From the NCBI RefSeq assembly GCF_009728735.1, contig NZ_CP024636.1:639686-703685 (forward strand): DNA of 64,000 nt, read 5' to 3'. Each line of letters starts with the position of its first letter. The first letter of the stretch is position 1. Source of the stretch: Pantoea phytobeneficialis (GTDB lineage Bacteria > Pseudomonadota > Gammaproteobacteria > Enterobacterales > Enterobacteriaceae). The notes beneath the pieces are model-generated. The model was not told where the DNA came from. It saw nothing but the letters and a program-made list of their open reading frames with translations, and searched no databases. Shown piece by piece: positions 8,056-17,226 of the stretch. The translations under genes and the position numbers were made by a program.

Positions 8056-8835
8056 TTAGCGTTTCTGATGCACGCCAAAGCCGCTTTGCCCTGGCGCAAT
8101 GTCCTCCCTGAGCGTCAGCGCCGGGATGACATAATCACCACCATTTTGCCGCCGAAACGCAATCGGTTCGCAGGTCGCTAAGGTATCCAGTCGGGTAGCC
8201 AGCGTATCGCACCAGCTGGCGAAACGCGCGTCCGCCGCTTTCTGCACCTGATACAACACCACCGGTGGCAGCACGCTAAAGCCCGGATAGAACAACATGC
8301 CATGCTGGATGGGGAACAACAGATCGTCGATGGGACCATTGATGCCACGCGGGCTGTAATGTGATTCCCAGCCGCCAGTGGTGACCACCAGCATCGCCCG
8401 TTTACCCGCCAGGTTACCTTCACCGTAGCGTTCTCCCCAGCGGCTTTCGTTATGTTCACCCACGCCATAAGCGAAGCCACAGGCATAGACGCGGTCAAAC
8501 CAGCCTTTCATGATGGCGGGCATGGAGAACCACCACAGTGGGAACTGGAAAATCACCGCATCGGCCCAGCGCAATTTTTCCTGTTCTGCGGTGATATCCG
8601 CCGCCTGTTGCTGATGTTCATAGGCGAACCGGGAATCCAGCGAAGCGTGAAAATACTCGCCCACCAGCGGAGCCTGCGTATCCGCAGCATCCAGTTGCGC
8701 TTTCCAGTTCATGGCATAGAGATCTGACACCTGCACCTGATGCCCGGCGTTTTTTAGCTGCTGTACACTGAAATCTTTTAACGATCCGTTCAGTGAATGG
8801 GCTTCCGGGTGAGCGAAGACAATCAATACATTCAT
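8056..8835 (-). CDS. NAD(P)H-dependent quinone oxidoreductase (flavodoxin-like fold)
   Basis: A 259-residue FMN enzyme of the NQO1/KefF/MdaB superfamily, which makes two-electron reductions of quinones and so limits redox cycling. It opens with the phosphate-binding strand-loop MNVLIVFAHPEAHSLNGSL, and has WADAVIFQFPLWWFSMPAIMKGWFDRV (about 85-111) around the flavin and TTGGWESHYSPRGINGPIDD (about 148-167) lining the active site. The start at 8835 follows AGGATT at good spacing; the longer ORF start lacks support. It is divergent from the LysR gene at 8926, its likely regulator. Confidence 0.85.
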   Translation of the reverse strand: MNVLIVFAHPEAHSLNGSLKDFSVQQLKNAGHQVQVSDLYAMNWKAQLDAADTQAPLVGEYFHASLDSRFAYEHQQQAADITAEQEKLRWADAVIFQFPLWWFSMPAIMKGWFDRVYACGFAYGVGEHNESRWGERYGEGNLAGKRAMLVVTTGGWESHYSPRGINGPIDDLLFPIQHGMLFYPGFSVLPPVVLYQVQKAADARFASWCDTLATRLDTLATCEPIAFRRQNGGDYVIPALTLREDIAPGQSGFGVHQKR

Positions 8836-8925
8836 GGTGTAATCCTGTGAGAACAAAGTGGATGCAGGCTACGTCATGGCTGGATATAGTAGAAATCAAT
8901 TACTGATATCTCAGGTATAGACACG
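8836..8925. promoter_or_regulatory. divergent promoter region, quinone reductase / LysR regulator
   Basis: This 90-bp gap holds both promoters. An imperfect dyad around ATATCTCAGGTAT (about 8907-8919) and the T-N11-A spacing nearby are candidate LysR-type binding sites. No operator can be proven from one copy. Confidence 0.4.
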
Positions 8926-9816
8926 GTGAATATCGGAGCGCTGGATTTAAATCTACTCCTCACACTCGATGTGCTGCTGGCCGAACTGAATGTGACGCGA
9001 GCGGCACAGCGCCTCAATCTGTCGCAACCCTCGGTGAGTGCGCAACTGGCGCGGCTGCGCAGCATCTTTAACGATCCGCTGTTGCTGCCTGGACCGCGTG
9101 GTATGTTGCCGACGTCACGGGCGGAAGCGCTGCGCGAGCCGCTACGGCTGGCGCTGGAGTCGCTGCAACGGGCGATTGCCCCTCCGCAGGCTTTTGAACC
9201 TGATAAGGCAAACCTGACCTGGCGTATCGCCGCCACCGATTACATGTCCTCGGCGATCATGCTGCCGGTGATCGGGACGTTGCGGGTCGCAGCACCGGAT
9301 TGCCGTGTGGCGGTGTTTGGTCTTAATCCGCCGCTGGTGGCGCAGCAACTGGAGAAAGCCGAACTGGATTTGATTTTCCATACTGGCGATCGCGCGCCTG
9401 AGACGTTGCATCAGCGCAAATTGTTCAGTGAGCGTTACATGCTGGCCGGACGTATTGGTCATCCGCATTTACATCCGGGCCTGACGCTGGATACGTTCTG
9501 TCAGCTGGAACATCTCATCGTCTCGCCGGACGGTGGTGGATTCAGCGCCGCTACCGACAGCGCGCTGGCCAGGATCGGACGCGCGCGGCGCGTGGTGTTA
9601 TCGGTGCCACATTTTCTTTTTATGCTGGAGGTGCTGGCGAGCAGCGACATGGTCGCGGTGCTGCCGGAGCGGCTGGTACGCCGCTCAACGCAATTGCAGG
9701 TTATCGAGCCGCCGCTTGATGTGCCGGGGTTTGATATTTTAATGATGTGGCACGAACGTATGCAGCGCGATCCGGCCCATCAGTGGTTAAGGCAACAGAT
9801 TATGGCCGCAGTGTAA
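8926..9816 (+). CDS. LysR-family transcriptional regulator (NodD/LeuO-like subgroup)
   Basis: A 296-residue LysR regulator starting at GTG. The winged helix-turn-helix is at residues about 6-65 (LNLLLTLDVLLAELNVTRAAQRLNLSQPSVSAQLARLR), followed by a periplasmic-binding-like effector domain (about 90-296). It is transcribed away from the quinone reductase at 8835, the usual arrangement for a LysR protein controlling its neighbour. Its last 17 bases overlap the end of the convergent helicase gene. Confidence 0.85.
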   Translation: MNIGALDLNLLLTLDVLLAELNVTRAAQRLNLSQPSVSAQLARLRSIFNDPLLLPGPRGMLPTSRAEALREPLRLALESLQRAIAPPQAFEPDKANLTWRIAATDYMSSAIMLPVIGTLRVAAPDCRVAVFGLNPPLVAQQLEKAELDLIFHTGDRAPETLHQRKLFSERYMLAGRIGHPHLHPGLTLDTFCQLEHLIVSPDGGGFSAATDSALARIGRARRVVLSVPHFLFMLEVLASSDMVAVLPERLVRRSTQLQVIEPPLDVPGFDILMMWHERMQRDPAHQWLRQQIMAAV

Positions 9817-12800
9817 CTTCGTACACTGGCGGATTTTTGGCTGCCATTGCGCCTAATTTCTCGTCGGCAACCTGAAATCCGGGACAGCTCGCCCAAATGT
9901 TTTTGCTGCCAATGATATAGACGCGTTTTTGTGCGCGGGTCACCGCGACATTAAGCAGGTTAGGTTTGGCGGAAGCCCATTTAGCGGCTCCCCGGGTACG
10001 GGTATCCAGTCCGAGCACGATAATCACATTTTTCTCTTCTTTCCCCTGGAAGGTATGTACCGTTCCCACCCGGTCATCTAACCAGCGTTTAATCCCTTCT
10101 ACGTGACCAAGTTCGGTACGGAGCAACGACTTCAATTGGTTTTTGACCTGGCGGAAAGGCGAAATGACATACACATCCGGCAGATTGTCATGAGCGTCTA
10201 ACCATGATGTCACCATTTGCAGCACCCGCTGTCCCTGGGCAGGCACATAGTGTTTTCCCTGAACCTCGCCGCCAATGTCCAGCCAGCGACTGGCTCCCCA
10301 AACGCTACTGTCCCTGGGCCAGCGTTGATCGCGGCCATGCAGCATTTTGTTGTTATACGCAATGGTATTCGCAATGCTAAACATCGGTTCATCGCAACGT
10401 CGATGGACACGTAACGGGCTGCCAAGCCAGTTATTCTTCGCGATTTGCGCAGTACCATAAGGGTTGACGCGGTCAGCCAGATTTTGCACCGATTGGGTGG
10501 TTGGCGACCATTCTAGCCATTCAGCACCAAAGGCGCGTTCGGCGAGGGTTTCGACAAATGCCGGCGGGATAGTAAACACGGGCTCGATTTGCAGTGGATC
10601 GCCAACCACCACGGCCCGTCTGGCTCGCCACAGCGCACCAGCAGCCTGTTGTGGCGTAGCCTGTCCTGCTTCATCAATAAATAGCCAGCCAATCTCTGCA
10701 AAGCTGAAATGTTTAAACTGTCGATGGACCGAAGCAAAGGTAGATGACACCACCGGCACAATCATAAATAACAGCTGCCAGAGCGCCAGGCTTGCTCGTC
10801 GATCGGTGATGCTGCCATTGATTGCATCACTTAACGAGAACAAAACCTCTTTTAAATTGCACTTACGGTAAGACGCTTTCAGCCAGGCCTGATGCAGGTC
10901 CAGTGCGCATGCCATCAGCTGGCTGCGCGCGGCATTTAACACTGCACCCTGACCAAACGCGCTGCGCTGCACCTGTTCCGCTTCGATATCGGTATCCGCG
11001 CCAGCAAACATCACATCCGGGTACTGCCGCTCTAGCTCGTCGCAATGCTGCTGCGCGGCTTCCAGTTCTGCAAGCAGCTGTTTTGCCCGTTGTTCTTCAA
11101 GATTTAGCGTTGCCTGCGTGGCGACCAGGCGACGATGTAATCCCGCACAAATGGCTTTTTCCCGACAAATTTTTTCAATACGTAATGTCCACCAGCCAGG
11201 AATACGTAAAGCGCGTTTAGCGATGACGGCCTGAAGTTGGTAAAGACGCAGGTTTAATTTTTCCCGCTTGCGCAGCTGTTGCTGGTGGGCGTTGCGCCGA
11301 TCATTTTGTGTTTCAAGCAACTGAAGATCGCGCAAAATATCCTGATAGTGCTTTTCGGCATGCTTAAAGGCGAGCTTCGCTTCTGCGAAGGTTGTTATAT
11401 TGGCACCATTGATGGCAGAGAAAAGATTGCGATATTCATCTGCTGGCGCCGGGGCAATGGCGGATTTATGGCTCTGAGTAAAAGCCCGCTCCTTAAATTG
11501 TTCGCGATTTTTCTGTTTCCCCAACGCGACCGCGATAAGTCCCCAGCAATCTTCTTCCGCTGACAGCGGATCAATGGCAAATGTTTTGCCTTGTTGCTTT
11601 TCGCCTGGAGTGAGATGGCGCGAGGTTGCTGCAACTTTACGTGCTGAGGGTTTTAAATAATCAACCTCTTTCCAGTCATCGCCGAGGCTTTTAATTTGTG
11701 GCAACTCGCGTGAGATATTTTCTACCGCGGTATTGTTACTTGAAACCACCACCATCTCGAAGCCGGTAAGTTCATCACGCAGGCAGGGAATCATGCGGGT
11801 TTCATTATTTACTCTTAACGGGATGCTACAGGAAAAGGCATCTTCAACCTGGTGGAGATTCGCCAGCATGCCAGCGCGTTTCACCAGATTATTGGCAATC
11901 ACATCACGTAATAAAGTGGTTTTCCCGGTGCCCGGCGGCCCATTAACGGAAAAAAGCCCGGTCTCCGTCAGTTCATCTGCAAGCGTATTAATGGCAAATT
12001 GCTGCATCAGACTCATATTGTGTTGAGCATCGGACAACCAGCGTCCGGGAGGCAGTTTATTTAACCGGAGATGATCAACCAGCAGCGCTCGCCCTTCCGG
12101 TAACAGCAAATCCGCTTTTCGCTGGCGATCTCCCGTCAGATAGCGACCCAGAGGTGAGGCCGCATCCAGCCCATGCTGGCGGATATATGTCATCGCCTGC
12201 TCAATATCACGCAGATAAAAACTGTTCAGAATGCTGATGTCACCTGAGCGATCTGCTGCGGATAAGGCATGATGACTGCCAGTTATCAGGGCTTGTTGCG
12301 TTATTTGGCTCAGTTCCGGTAGGCGTCGGGGATCGATTGTTTCCCCAGGTTGTTGCTGATTCCTCACTTCTCTTAATTTAATAAATAATGCAGGAACCTG
12401 GATTTGCGGCTGGAAAGATGTCCACTCGGCCATTGCCTGCAAAAACTCGATAATCTCAAAGGTCGTCAGAACTTTAGGTAAGTTGTGTTGCTGCTTAATA
12501 TTATTCGCAACGGTAATAATACTTTTAAAGCGGTCGTGAAGTTTTTTCGTGCTCAGTTCATAGTTTTCAAACCGCAGATTATCCAGGCTGCCTTTTTTTA
12601 ATTGTCCTAATGCCCAGGTCACGGTAGAAAATTCAAAGCTATCGCTGTCTATAACGCCATGCGGATCAACCACACATTTTATCGAGCAAGTACGCCCGTC
12701 ATCGCCAATCTTTTCAACATCAATATCGCTGATTGTCGGAAAGGATTGCTGTGCTTGTTGGAATATTTCCTGACGATCAAAAATACCGAAAAAAAGCTCA

Positions 12801-13033
12801 TAGCGATATTTTTTAGTGGGAGAGTAGCGGTGGCCAGCCCGCCTCACTTGCTCAGGATTGATCCACGGGAGGATAGTCAGCGATTGCAGGGCTTCCATCT
12901 CAATTTGCAACACGCCATCGGCATTATCTTCAAGATCTTTAATATCTGTCGATTCGAAGAATTCAATTTTGTGCCAATACTCGAGAATATGAATGGCCTG
13001 GTGCGTTGCGGAATTTGAGTTATGGCTGTCCAT
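9800..13033 (-). CDS. large SF1 (Upf1/DNA2-like) helicase, possible defence gene
   Basis: A 1077-residue cytoplasmic ATPase. The N-terminal 350 residues are unlike any domain I know. The helicase core starts with Walker A GPPGTGKTT (365-373), followed by a motif Ia-like SSNNTAVENIS. A long charged helical insertion, probably coiled coil, occupies about 540-680. Walker B LFIDEAGQATPQ leads into motif III (VVVGDPLQIEPV), and the C-terminal RecA lobe contains GTVHTFQGKEEKNVI and NVAVTRAQKRVYIIG, the Upf1-like signature. No nuclease (such as PLD) domain is fused and none is adjacent. GC content is visibly lower than in flanking genes, and it sits alone between core genes, which suggests horizontal gain. 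Helicases of this group occur in antiphage systems such as Mokosh, but a lone member may equally act in RNA or DNA metabolism. Confidence 0.8.
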   Translation of the reverse strand: MDSHNSNSATHQAIHILEYWHKIEFFESTDIKDLEDNADGVLQIEMEALQSLTILPWINPEQVRRAGHRYSPTKKYRYELFFGIFDRQEIFQQAQQSFPTISDIDVEKIGDDGRTCSIKCVVDPHGVIDSDSFEFSTVTWALGQLKKGSLDNLRFENYELSTKKLHDRFKSIITVANNIKQQHNLPKVLTTFEIIEFLQAMAEWTSFQPQIQVPALFIKLREVRNQQQPGETIDPRRLPELSQITQQALITGSHHALSAADRSGDISILNSFYLRDIEQAMTYIRQHGLDAASPLGRYLTGDRQRKADLLLPEGRALLVDHLRLNKLPPGRWLSDAQHNMSLMQQFAINTLADELTETGLFSVNGPPGTGKTTLLRDVIANNLVKRAGMLANLHQVEDAFSCSIPLRVNNETRMIPCLRDELTGFEMVVVSSNNTAVENISRELPQIKSLGDDWKEVDYLKPSARKVAATSRHLTPGEKQQGKTFAIDPLSAEEDCWGLIAVALGKQKNREQFKERAFTQSHKSAIAPAPADEYRNLFSAINGANITTFAEAKLAFKHAEKHYQDILRDLQLLETQNDRRNAHQQQLRKREKLNLRLYQLQAVIAKRALRIPGWWTLRIEKICREKAICAGLHRRLVATQATLNLEEQRAKQLLAELEAAQQHCDELERQYPDVMFAGADTDIEAEQVQRSAFGQGAVLNAARSQLMACALDLHQAWLKASYRKCNLKEVLFSLSDAINGSITDRRASLALWQLLFMIVPVVSSTFASVHRQFKHFSFAEIGWLFIDEAGQATPQQAAGALWRARRAVVVGDPLQIEPVFTIPPAFVETLAERAFGAEWLEWSPTTQSVQNLADRVNPYGTAQIAKNNWLGSPLRVHRRCDEPMFSIANTIAYNNKMLHGRDQRWPRDSSVWGASRWLDIGGEVQGKHYVPAQGQRVLQMVTSWLDAHDNLPDVYVISPFRQVKNQLKSLLRTELGHVEGIKRWLDDRVGTVHTFQGKEEKNVIIVLGLDTRTRGAAKWASAKPNLLNVAVTRAQKRVYIIGSKNIWASCPGFQVADEKLGAMAAKNPPVYEVTLRP

Positions 13034-13261
13034 GTTAAGTTGCAGTCCTTATGGAAAAGTACGCAGTTTTGGACATACTACTGCGTTGAATGATACTTGT
13101 TCAATGATTAGCAACGTTGCTTAATTTTCTGCGGATTTAGTCGGAAATTCGAAGTCGTTCTCATGGCTATGATTGGACCCATCTTATATCGCTAAAAATT
13201 CACTTCTCCCGGCCTGAAAAACTGCGCACACTATCCACCTTTATCATTATGGAGAGATGGT

Positions 13262-14311
13262 ATGACATCCCGAAACCTGCTGGCGATCGCGCTGTTTGCC
13301 AGCATGGCCGCGCCGCTGTTGGCTGATGACAGCGGTATTTCCTTCAGCCATAAAGACTGGGAGCTGGCGTGTGATAACACCCTGACCTGTCGGGCGGCAG
13401 GCTACAGCACCGAAGAGGGGGCGGGTGGTTCGGTACTGCTGACACGCCAGGCCGGGGCAAATACCCCGGTAAGTGGCGAGGTAGTGCTGGCAGATGCAAT
13501 GGAGGATGAGCCGAAACCCGTGGCGATGCTGTCGTTATGGATCGATGACAACTCACTGGGTGAGTTGCAGAAAGCCGATAACGACGAATGGCGTTTAACG
13601 GAGGCCCAGACACAGGCGGTGATCCGCGCAGTGAAAGGCAATGGCACGGTCGAGTTTCGTGGTGGTGAAGAACCGTTTGAACTGTCGGATAATGGCGCCT
13701 TTGCGACCTTGCTAAAAATGGATGATGCGCAGGGGCGTCCCGGCACGCCAGGGGCGCTGGTCAGAAAAGGCGATAAGCCGGAAAGTAGCGTGTTGGTCGC
13801 GGTTGCTGCGCCAGTCATTCAGCAGGTTAAAGTGATGCAAGCCCAGCCGCGCGCGCTCACTGCCCAGGAGTTGTCATCGGTTAAACCGCAATTGATTGAG
13901 TCTCTTACCGATGATGACAGCTGCGATAATTTGCAACCGTCCGATGACCAGCCAGAAGAGGGGGCTGAGCCAATCACCCTGACGCCCGTGGATAAAACGC
14001 ATGTGCTGATCTCCGCACTGTGCTGGCGCGGTGCCTACAACGAAGGCTATGGCTTTTGGTTGATGGACAAGCGATTACAGCAAAAACCCGAACTGATTAC
14101 CGATTCCGCCTCTGACTACCACGACGGCGTGATTTCGCTGGCGCAGAAGGGGCGGGGCATCGGTGATTGCTGGAGTACTGCCGCATGGGTGTGGGATGGC
14201 AAAGACTTCCAGCAAACCAGCGAGGCCACCACGGGCATGTGTCGTGCTATCCGGGCAGGTGGCCCCTGGCAATTGCCCACGCTGGTGACCAATGTGAAGC
14301 CAGCGCGATGA
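13262..14311 (+). CDS. DUF1176 family periplasmic protein
   Basis: A 349-residue exported protein with a signal peptide (residues 1-21, cleaved near PLLADD). It has the DUF1176 pattern: an N-terminal module with paired Cys (LACDNTLTCRAAGY), a central acidic linker, and a C-terminal module with Cys in LISALCWRGAYNEGYGFWLMD and GRGIGDCWSTAAWVWDG. The family is common in Enterobacterales and Pseudomonas; its function is unknown. GAGAG at 13253-13257 is the ribosome site. The gene is monocistronic, convergent with the SEC-C gene, with a REP-like palindrome between. Confidence 0.8.
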   Translation: MTSRNLLAIALFASMAAPLLADDSGISFSHKDWELACDNTLTCRAAGYSTEEGAGGSVLLTRQAGANTPVSGEVVLADAMEDEPKPVAMLSLWIDDNSLGELQKADNDEWRLTEAQTQAVIRAVKGNGTVEFRGGEEPFELSDNGAFATLLKMDDAQGRPGTPGALVRKGDKPESSVLVAVAAPVIQQVKVMQAQPRALTAQELSSVKPQLIESLTDDDSCDNLQPSDDQPEEGAEPITLTPVDKTHVLISALCWRGAYNEGYGFWLMDKRLQQKPELITDSASDYHDGVISLAQKGRGIGDCWSTAAWVWDGKDFQQTSEATTGMCRAIRAGGPWQLPTLVTNVKPAR

Positions 14312-14327
14312 GATGGTTTTGCCTGAT

Positions 14328-14350
14328 GCGCGATAAATCGCGCCGCGACG
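14328..14350. repeat. single REP-like palindrome (family A)
   Basis: GCGCGATAAATCGCGC (7-bp arms, AA centre) followed by CGCGACG lies between two convergent genes. It is the same family as the elements at 43857-43928, 48414-48468 and 52133-52180 and the core of the tandem array at 51112-52132. Confidence 0.8.
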
Positions 14351-14357
14351 CCAGGTA

Positions 14358-15032
14358 TTATTTCATGCAGCACTGCTTATATTTTTTGCCACTGCCGCAC
14401 GGACAGGGATCGTTACGTCCAATCTTCTCACCGGCAAAATAGGGCACCTGGGGGGCTGGTTCAGGCTGTGACAGGCGCTGCTCCTGCCAGTAATCATGTA
14501 GCTGCAAGGCCGCCGGTCGAATCGCTGCGATACTGGCTTCAAACTGTTCCGGGGTGAAGCCGTCCAGTTGGGCAAAATTTTCTTCGCTGCCGTGTAAGGC
14601 AATGGCGTCGAGTGCCGGTTGCTGGGCTTCCGGCAGGGCTGACCAGTCATCCTGTGCCACGCCGCGCATATAGCCAAAGCACCACTCTTCCACCACGGTA
14701 AACTCCTGACCTTCCATCTCACGAGTGCCGAACAGCGGATCAAACTGGTCCGGGAACTCGCTCAGGCGCTCGGCGATATCGTTCATATGCTGGAAGGTCA
14801 GGGTCATAAAGCGATCCATTTCACGTTCGCTCGACCACTTCGGAATGTATTTCTGGCCGCCCCACATCGCCACCAGCCATGCGCTTGGCTCGATATCATT
14901 GGGGCCGGAAAGCAGCGCAGTCAGCATGCCATCCAGTTCAGCAACATCCACCACGGAGTGCTCAGTGCCGTATTTCTCCAGCATCTCTTCAAGCCAGTTC
15001 AGCTCTTTTTCGGTTAACGGGCCGTGGTTCAT
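14358..15032 (-). CDS. YecA/UPF0149 family protein with C-terminal SEC-C zinc motif
   Basis: A 224-residue cytoplasmic protein. Residues 1-170 are the all-helical YecA/YgfB (UPF0149) domain ([45 protein letters not shown]). The last 20 residues are a SEC-C zinc finger, [16 protein letters not shown], as at the SecA tail. The start at 15032 ([10 protein letters not shown]) follows AGGAGA; the longer ORF start at 15059 has no ribosome site. Members are thought to bind ribosomes or SecA; the role here is not established. Confidence 0.85.
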   Translation of the reverse strand: MNHGPLTEKELNWLEEMLEKYGTEHSVVDVAELDGMLTALLSGPNDIEPSAWLVAMWGGQKYIPKWSSEREMDRFMTLTFQHMNDIAERLSEFPDQFDPLFGTREMEGQEFTVVEEWCFGYMRGVAQDDWSALPEAQQPALDAIALHGSEENFAQLDGFTPEQFEASIAAIRPAALQLHDYWQEQRLSQPEPAPQVPYFAGEKIGRNDPCPCGSGKKYKQCCMK

Positions 15033-15265
15033 ACGGTATCTCCTGCGATCGCTGCTCATTGACGGGCACGTTGCCCGACGTCGATAACGCGCGATTATAG
15101 CGGGAAGCGGAGGGATTCAGCCATCAATTGCCACTTTTCAGCTATCCATTGCTGAACCTTTCCTAAAAATCATTTCCCATAACATATTTCGCAACATTAT
15201 TGGCTCTGATTCGCGACCAATGTCAGCGTAAACACTGAACTTGCTGCATTAAGGACGCAAATATC

Positions 15266-16285
15266 ATGAGTGTTGGCACTTTGCCGGTACTGGACTTAGG
15301 GCTGCTGGAGTTACCCGGCGCTGCGCAGGCAGAACATCTCACTGAGTTACGCGAAACGGCACGCGATGTCGGTTTCTTTTACCTGGTGAATCACGGCGTC
15401 AATGCGCAGCTGCTGCAAAATGTGCAGAGCATCACCCGCGCTTTCTTCGCCCTGCCAGAGGCGGAAAAACAACGGGTGTCGATGATCCATTCACCCCATT
15501 TTCGCGGTTACAACCGTGCCGGGGTGGAATATACCCGCGAGCAACGTGACCAGCGTGAACAGTTTGATATCGGTGCCGAGCGTGTCGCGTTAACGCTACA
15601 ACCTGGCGATCCGGCATGGAAGCGATTGCAGGGACCCAATCTGTGGCCGGAGGCATTGCCGCAGTTGCGTCCGGTGATCCATGCATGGCAGCAGGAGATG
15701 ACCGGTGTGGCGCTGCGTCTGCTGCGTGCATTTGCCCGCTCGCTGTCTCTGCCTGCTAATGCCTTCGATGCCCTCTACGGCACCCATCCAAACGAACATG
15801 TGAAGCTGATTCGCTACCCTGGCCAGGCGGCACATGAGAGCCAGCAGGGTGTCGGGGCGCATAAGGATTCCGGCTTTCTCACCTTTTTGTTGCAGGACGA
15901 ACAGCGGGGATTGCAGGTAGAGGTCACGCCGGGCAATTGGGTTGATGCGTTACCGAAACCTGGTGCTTTCGTGGTGAATATTGGCGAATTGTTGGAGCTG
16001 GCGACCAATGGCTATTTACGTGCCACCGTGCATCGTGTGGTTTCTCCCCCGGCACGTAAAGAACGCATTTCCATCGCCTTTTTTCTTGGCGCGCAACTGG
16101 ACGCACAAGTGCCGCTCTATCAATTGCCGGCATCACTGGCGGCAGAGGCGGCCGGGCCAACCAGCGATCCGGCAAATCCACTGATTCGTGACGTTGGCTG
16201 GAATTACCTGAAAGGACGTTTGCGATCCCATCGTGACGTGGCTCTGCGTTATTACACCGATGCACTCAATACCGTTAAATCATAA
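15266..16285 (+). CDS. 2-oxoglutarate/Fe(II) oxygenase, isopenicillin N synthase family
   Basis: A 339-residue oxygenase. The N-terminal DIOX_N region (about 6-120: LPVLDLGLLEL, GFFYLVNHGV) precedes the double-stranded beta-helix with iron ligands H199-x-D201 and H256 and the 2-oxoglutarate-binding R267-x-S269. The substrate is unknown. It is followed 14 bp later by a MetQ-like binding protein gene, so both are probably one transcript, suggesting that the oxygenase acts on, or is supplied with, an imported compound. An AAGGACG ribosome site precedes the ATG. Confidence 0.85.
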   Translation: MSVGTLPVLDLGLLELPGAAQAEHLTELRETARDVGFFYLVNHGVNAQLLQNVQSITRAFFALPEAEKQRVSMIHSPHFRGYNRAGVEYTREQRDQREQFDIGAERVALTLQPGDPAWKRLQGPNLWPEALPQLRPVIHAWQQEMTGVALRLLRAFARSLSLPANAFDALYGTHPNEHVKLIRYPGQAAHESQQGVGAHKDSGFLTFLLQDEQRGLQVEVTPGNWVDALPKPGAFVVNIGELLELATNGYLRATVHRVVSPPARKERISIAFFLGAQLDAQVPLYQLPASLAAEAAGPTSDPANPLIRDVGWNYLKGRLRSHRDVALRYYTDALNTVKS

Positions 16286-16299
16286 GAAAAGGGAAACTC

Positions 16300-17082
16300 A
16301 TGGACAAAAAAGTGATAGCAGCACTGGCTTTATTTTCTCTGGCGAGCAGTTACGCTTCCGCGGCCGCACTGCGTGTGGCTGCCGATCCGGTACCGCACAG
16401 CGAAATTCTCAATCAAATCAAGCAAACCGATAAAAAGCTCGATTTGCAGGTGATTGAACTGAACGGCAACCTGAATGCCAACGAGCTGCTGGCGCGGGGG
16501 GATGTTGATGCTAACTATTTCCAACATGTGCCGTACCTGCGTGACCAGGAAAAGGCGCTGGGCGAGAAGTTCGCCGTGGTGGCAACGGTCCATATCGAGC
16601 CATTGGGGATTTATTCGCACAAAATCAAATCCTTGAAAGATGTGCCTCAGGGGGCGCAGGTAGCGGTACCCAATAACGTGACCAATTTGAGTCGTGCGTT
16701 GTATCTGTTGCAGGCTAACGGGTTAATCAAACTGAAAAGTGGCAGTGCCGGTTCGTTGGTCACCACTGCGGATATCAGCGATAACCCACATCAGTTGAAA
16801 ATTATTGAAATCGAAGCACCGCAACTGCCTCGCGCGCTGGATGATGCCACGCTGGCGATTATTAACGGTAACTATGCGTTGCAGGCAGGTCTGGTACCGT
16901 CAAAGGATGCGCTGGGACTGGAGCAGGCGAAAGACAACCCGTATGCCAATGTGTTGGTAACAACACCGAAGCTGGCACACGACCCACGTATTCTGGAACT
17001 GGCGAAAGATCTTGAGTCAAAGCAAACTGCTGAATTTATTAACCAGCAGTACAAAGGTTCGGTGATCCCGGTGCACCAATAA
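16300..17082 (+). CDS. MetQ/NlpA-family substrate-binding protein without a lipobox
   Basis: A 260-residue periplasmic binding protein of the NlpA group (methionine or related ligands). The signal peptide is residues 1-21 (MDKKVIAALALFSLASSYASA) and the mature protein begins near AALRVAADPVPHSEIL. Family landmarks are ANYFQHVPYL (about 69-78), EPLGIYSHKIKS and VAVPNNVTNLSRALYLLQ. Unlike MetQ, there is no Cys at the cleavage site, so it should be soluble rather than lipid-anchored. No MetN ATPase or MetI permease is nearby. It shares a transcript with the upstream 2OG oxygenase. The ligand is not predictable, but a substrate or product of that enzyme is an attractive guess. Confidence 0.85.
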   Translation: MDKKVIAALALFSLASSYASAAALRVAADPVPHSEILNQIKQTDKKLDLQVIELNGNLNANELLARGDVDANYFQHVPYLRDQEKALGEKFAVVATVHIEPLGIYSHKIKSLKDVPQGAQVAVPNNVTNLSRALYLLQANGLIKLKSGSAGSLVTTADISDNPHQLKIIEIEAPQLPRALDDATLAIINGNYALQAGLVPSKDALGLEQAKDNPYANVLVTTPKLAHDPRILELAKDLESKQTAEFINQQYKGSVIPVHQ

Positions 17083-17091
17083 TTCCTGCCA

Positions 17092-17117
17092 CCACCTGTA
17101 TCTGACGGGTGGTGTTC
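17092..17117 (+). terminator. probable terminator after the oxygenase/binding-protein unit
   Basis: A 7-bp stem (CACCACC pairing with GGTGGTG) starts about 10 bases after the stop codon. The downstream T content is modest, so efficiency is uncertain. Confidence 0.4.
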
Positions 17118-17226
17118 CCCTCTATCTGTGTTATATTTCGCCGGATATTTCACGGTCTGTTTTGTTCTAATTTATTGATTTAACTTAAATCAGCTGTGGT
17201 TCCTTTCTGACATCCGGGGTTTTGTG

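Noticed and set aside
9800..13033. Assigning the helicase to a named antiphage system
   Set aside because: No partner gene or fused nuclease is present, so a system name is not supported.
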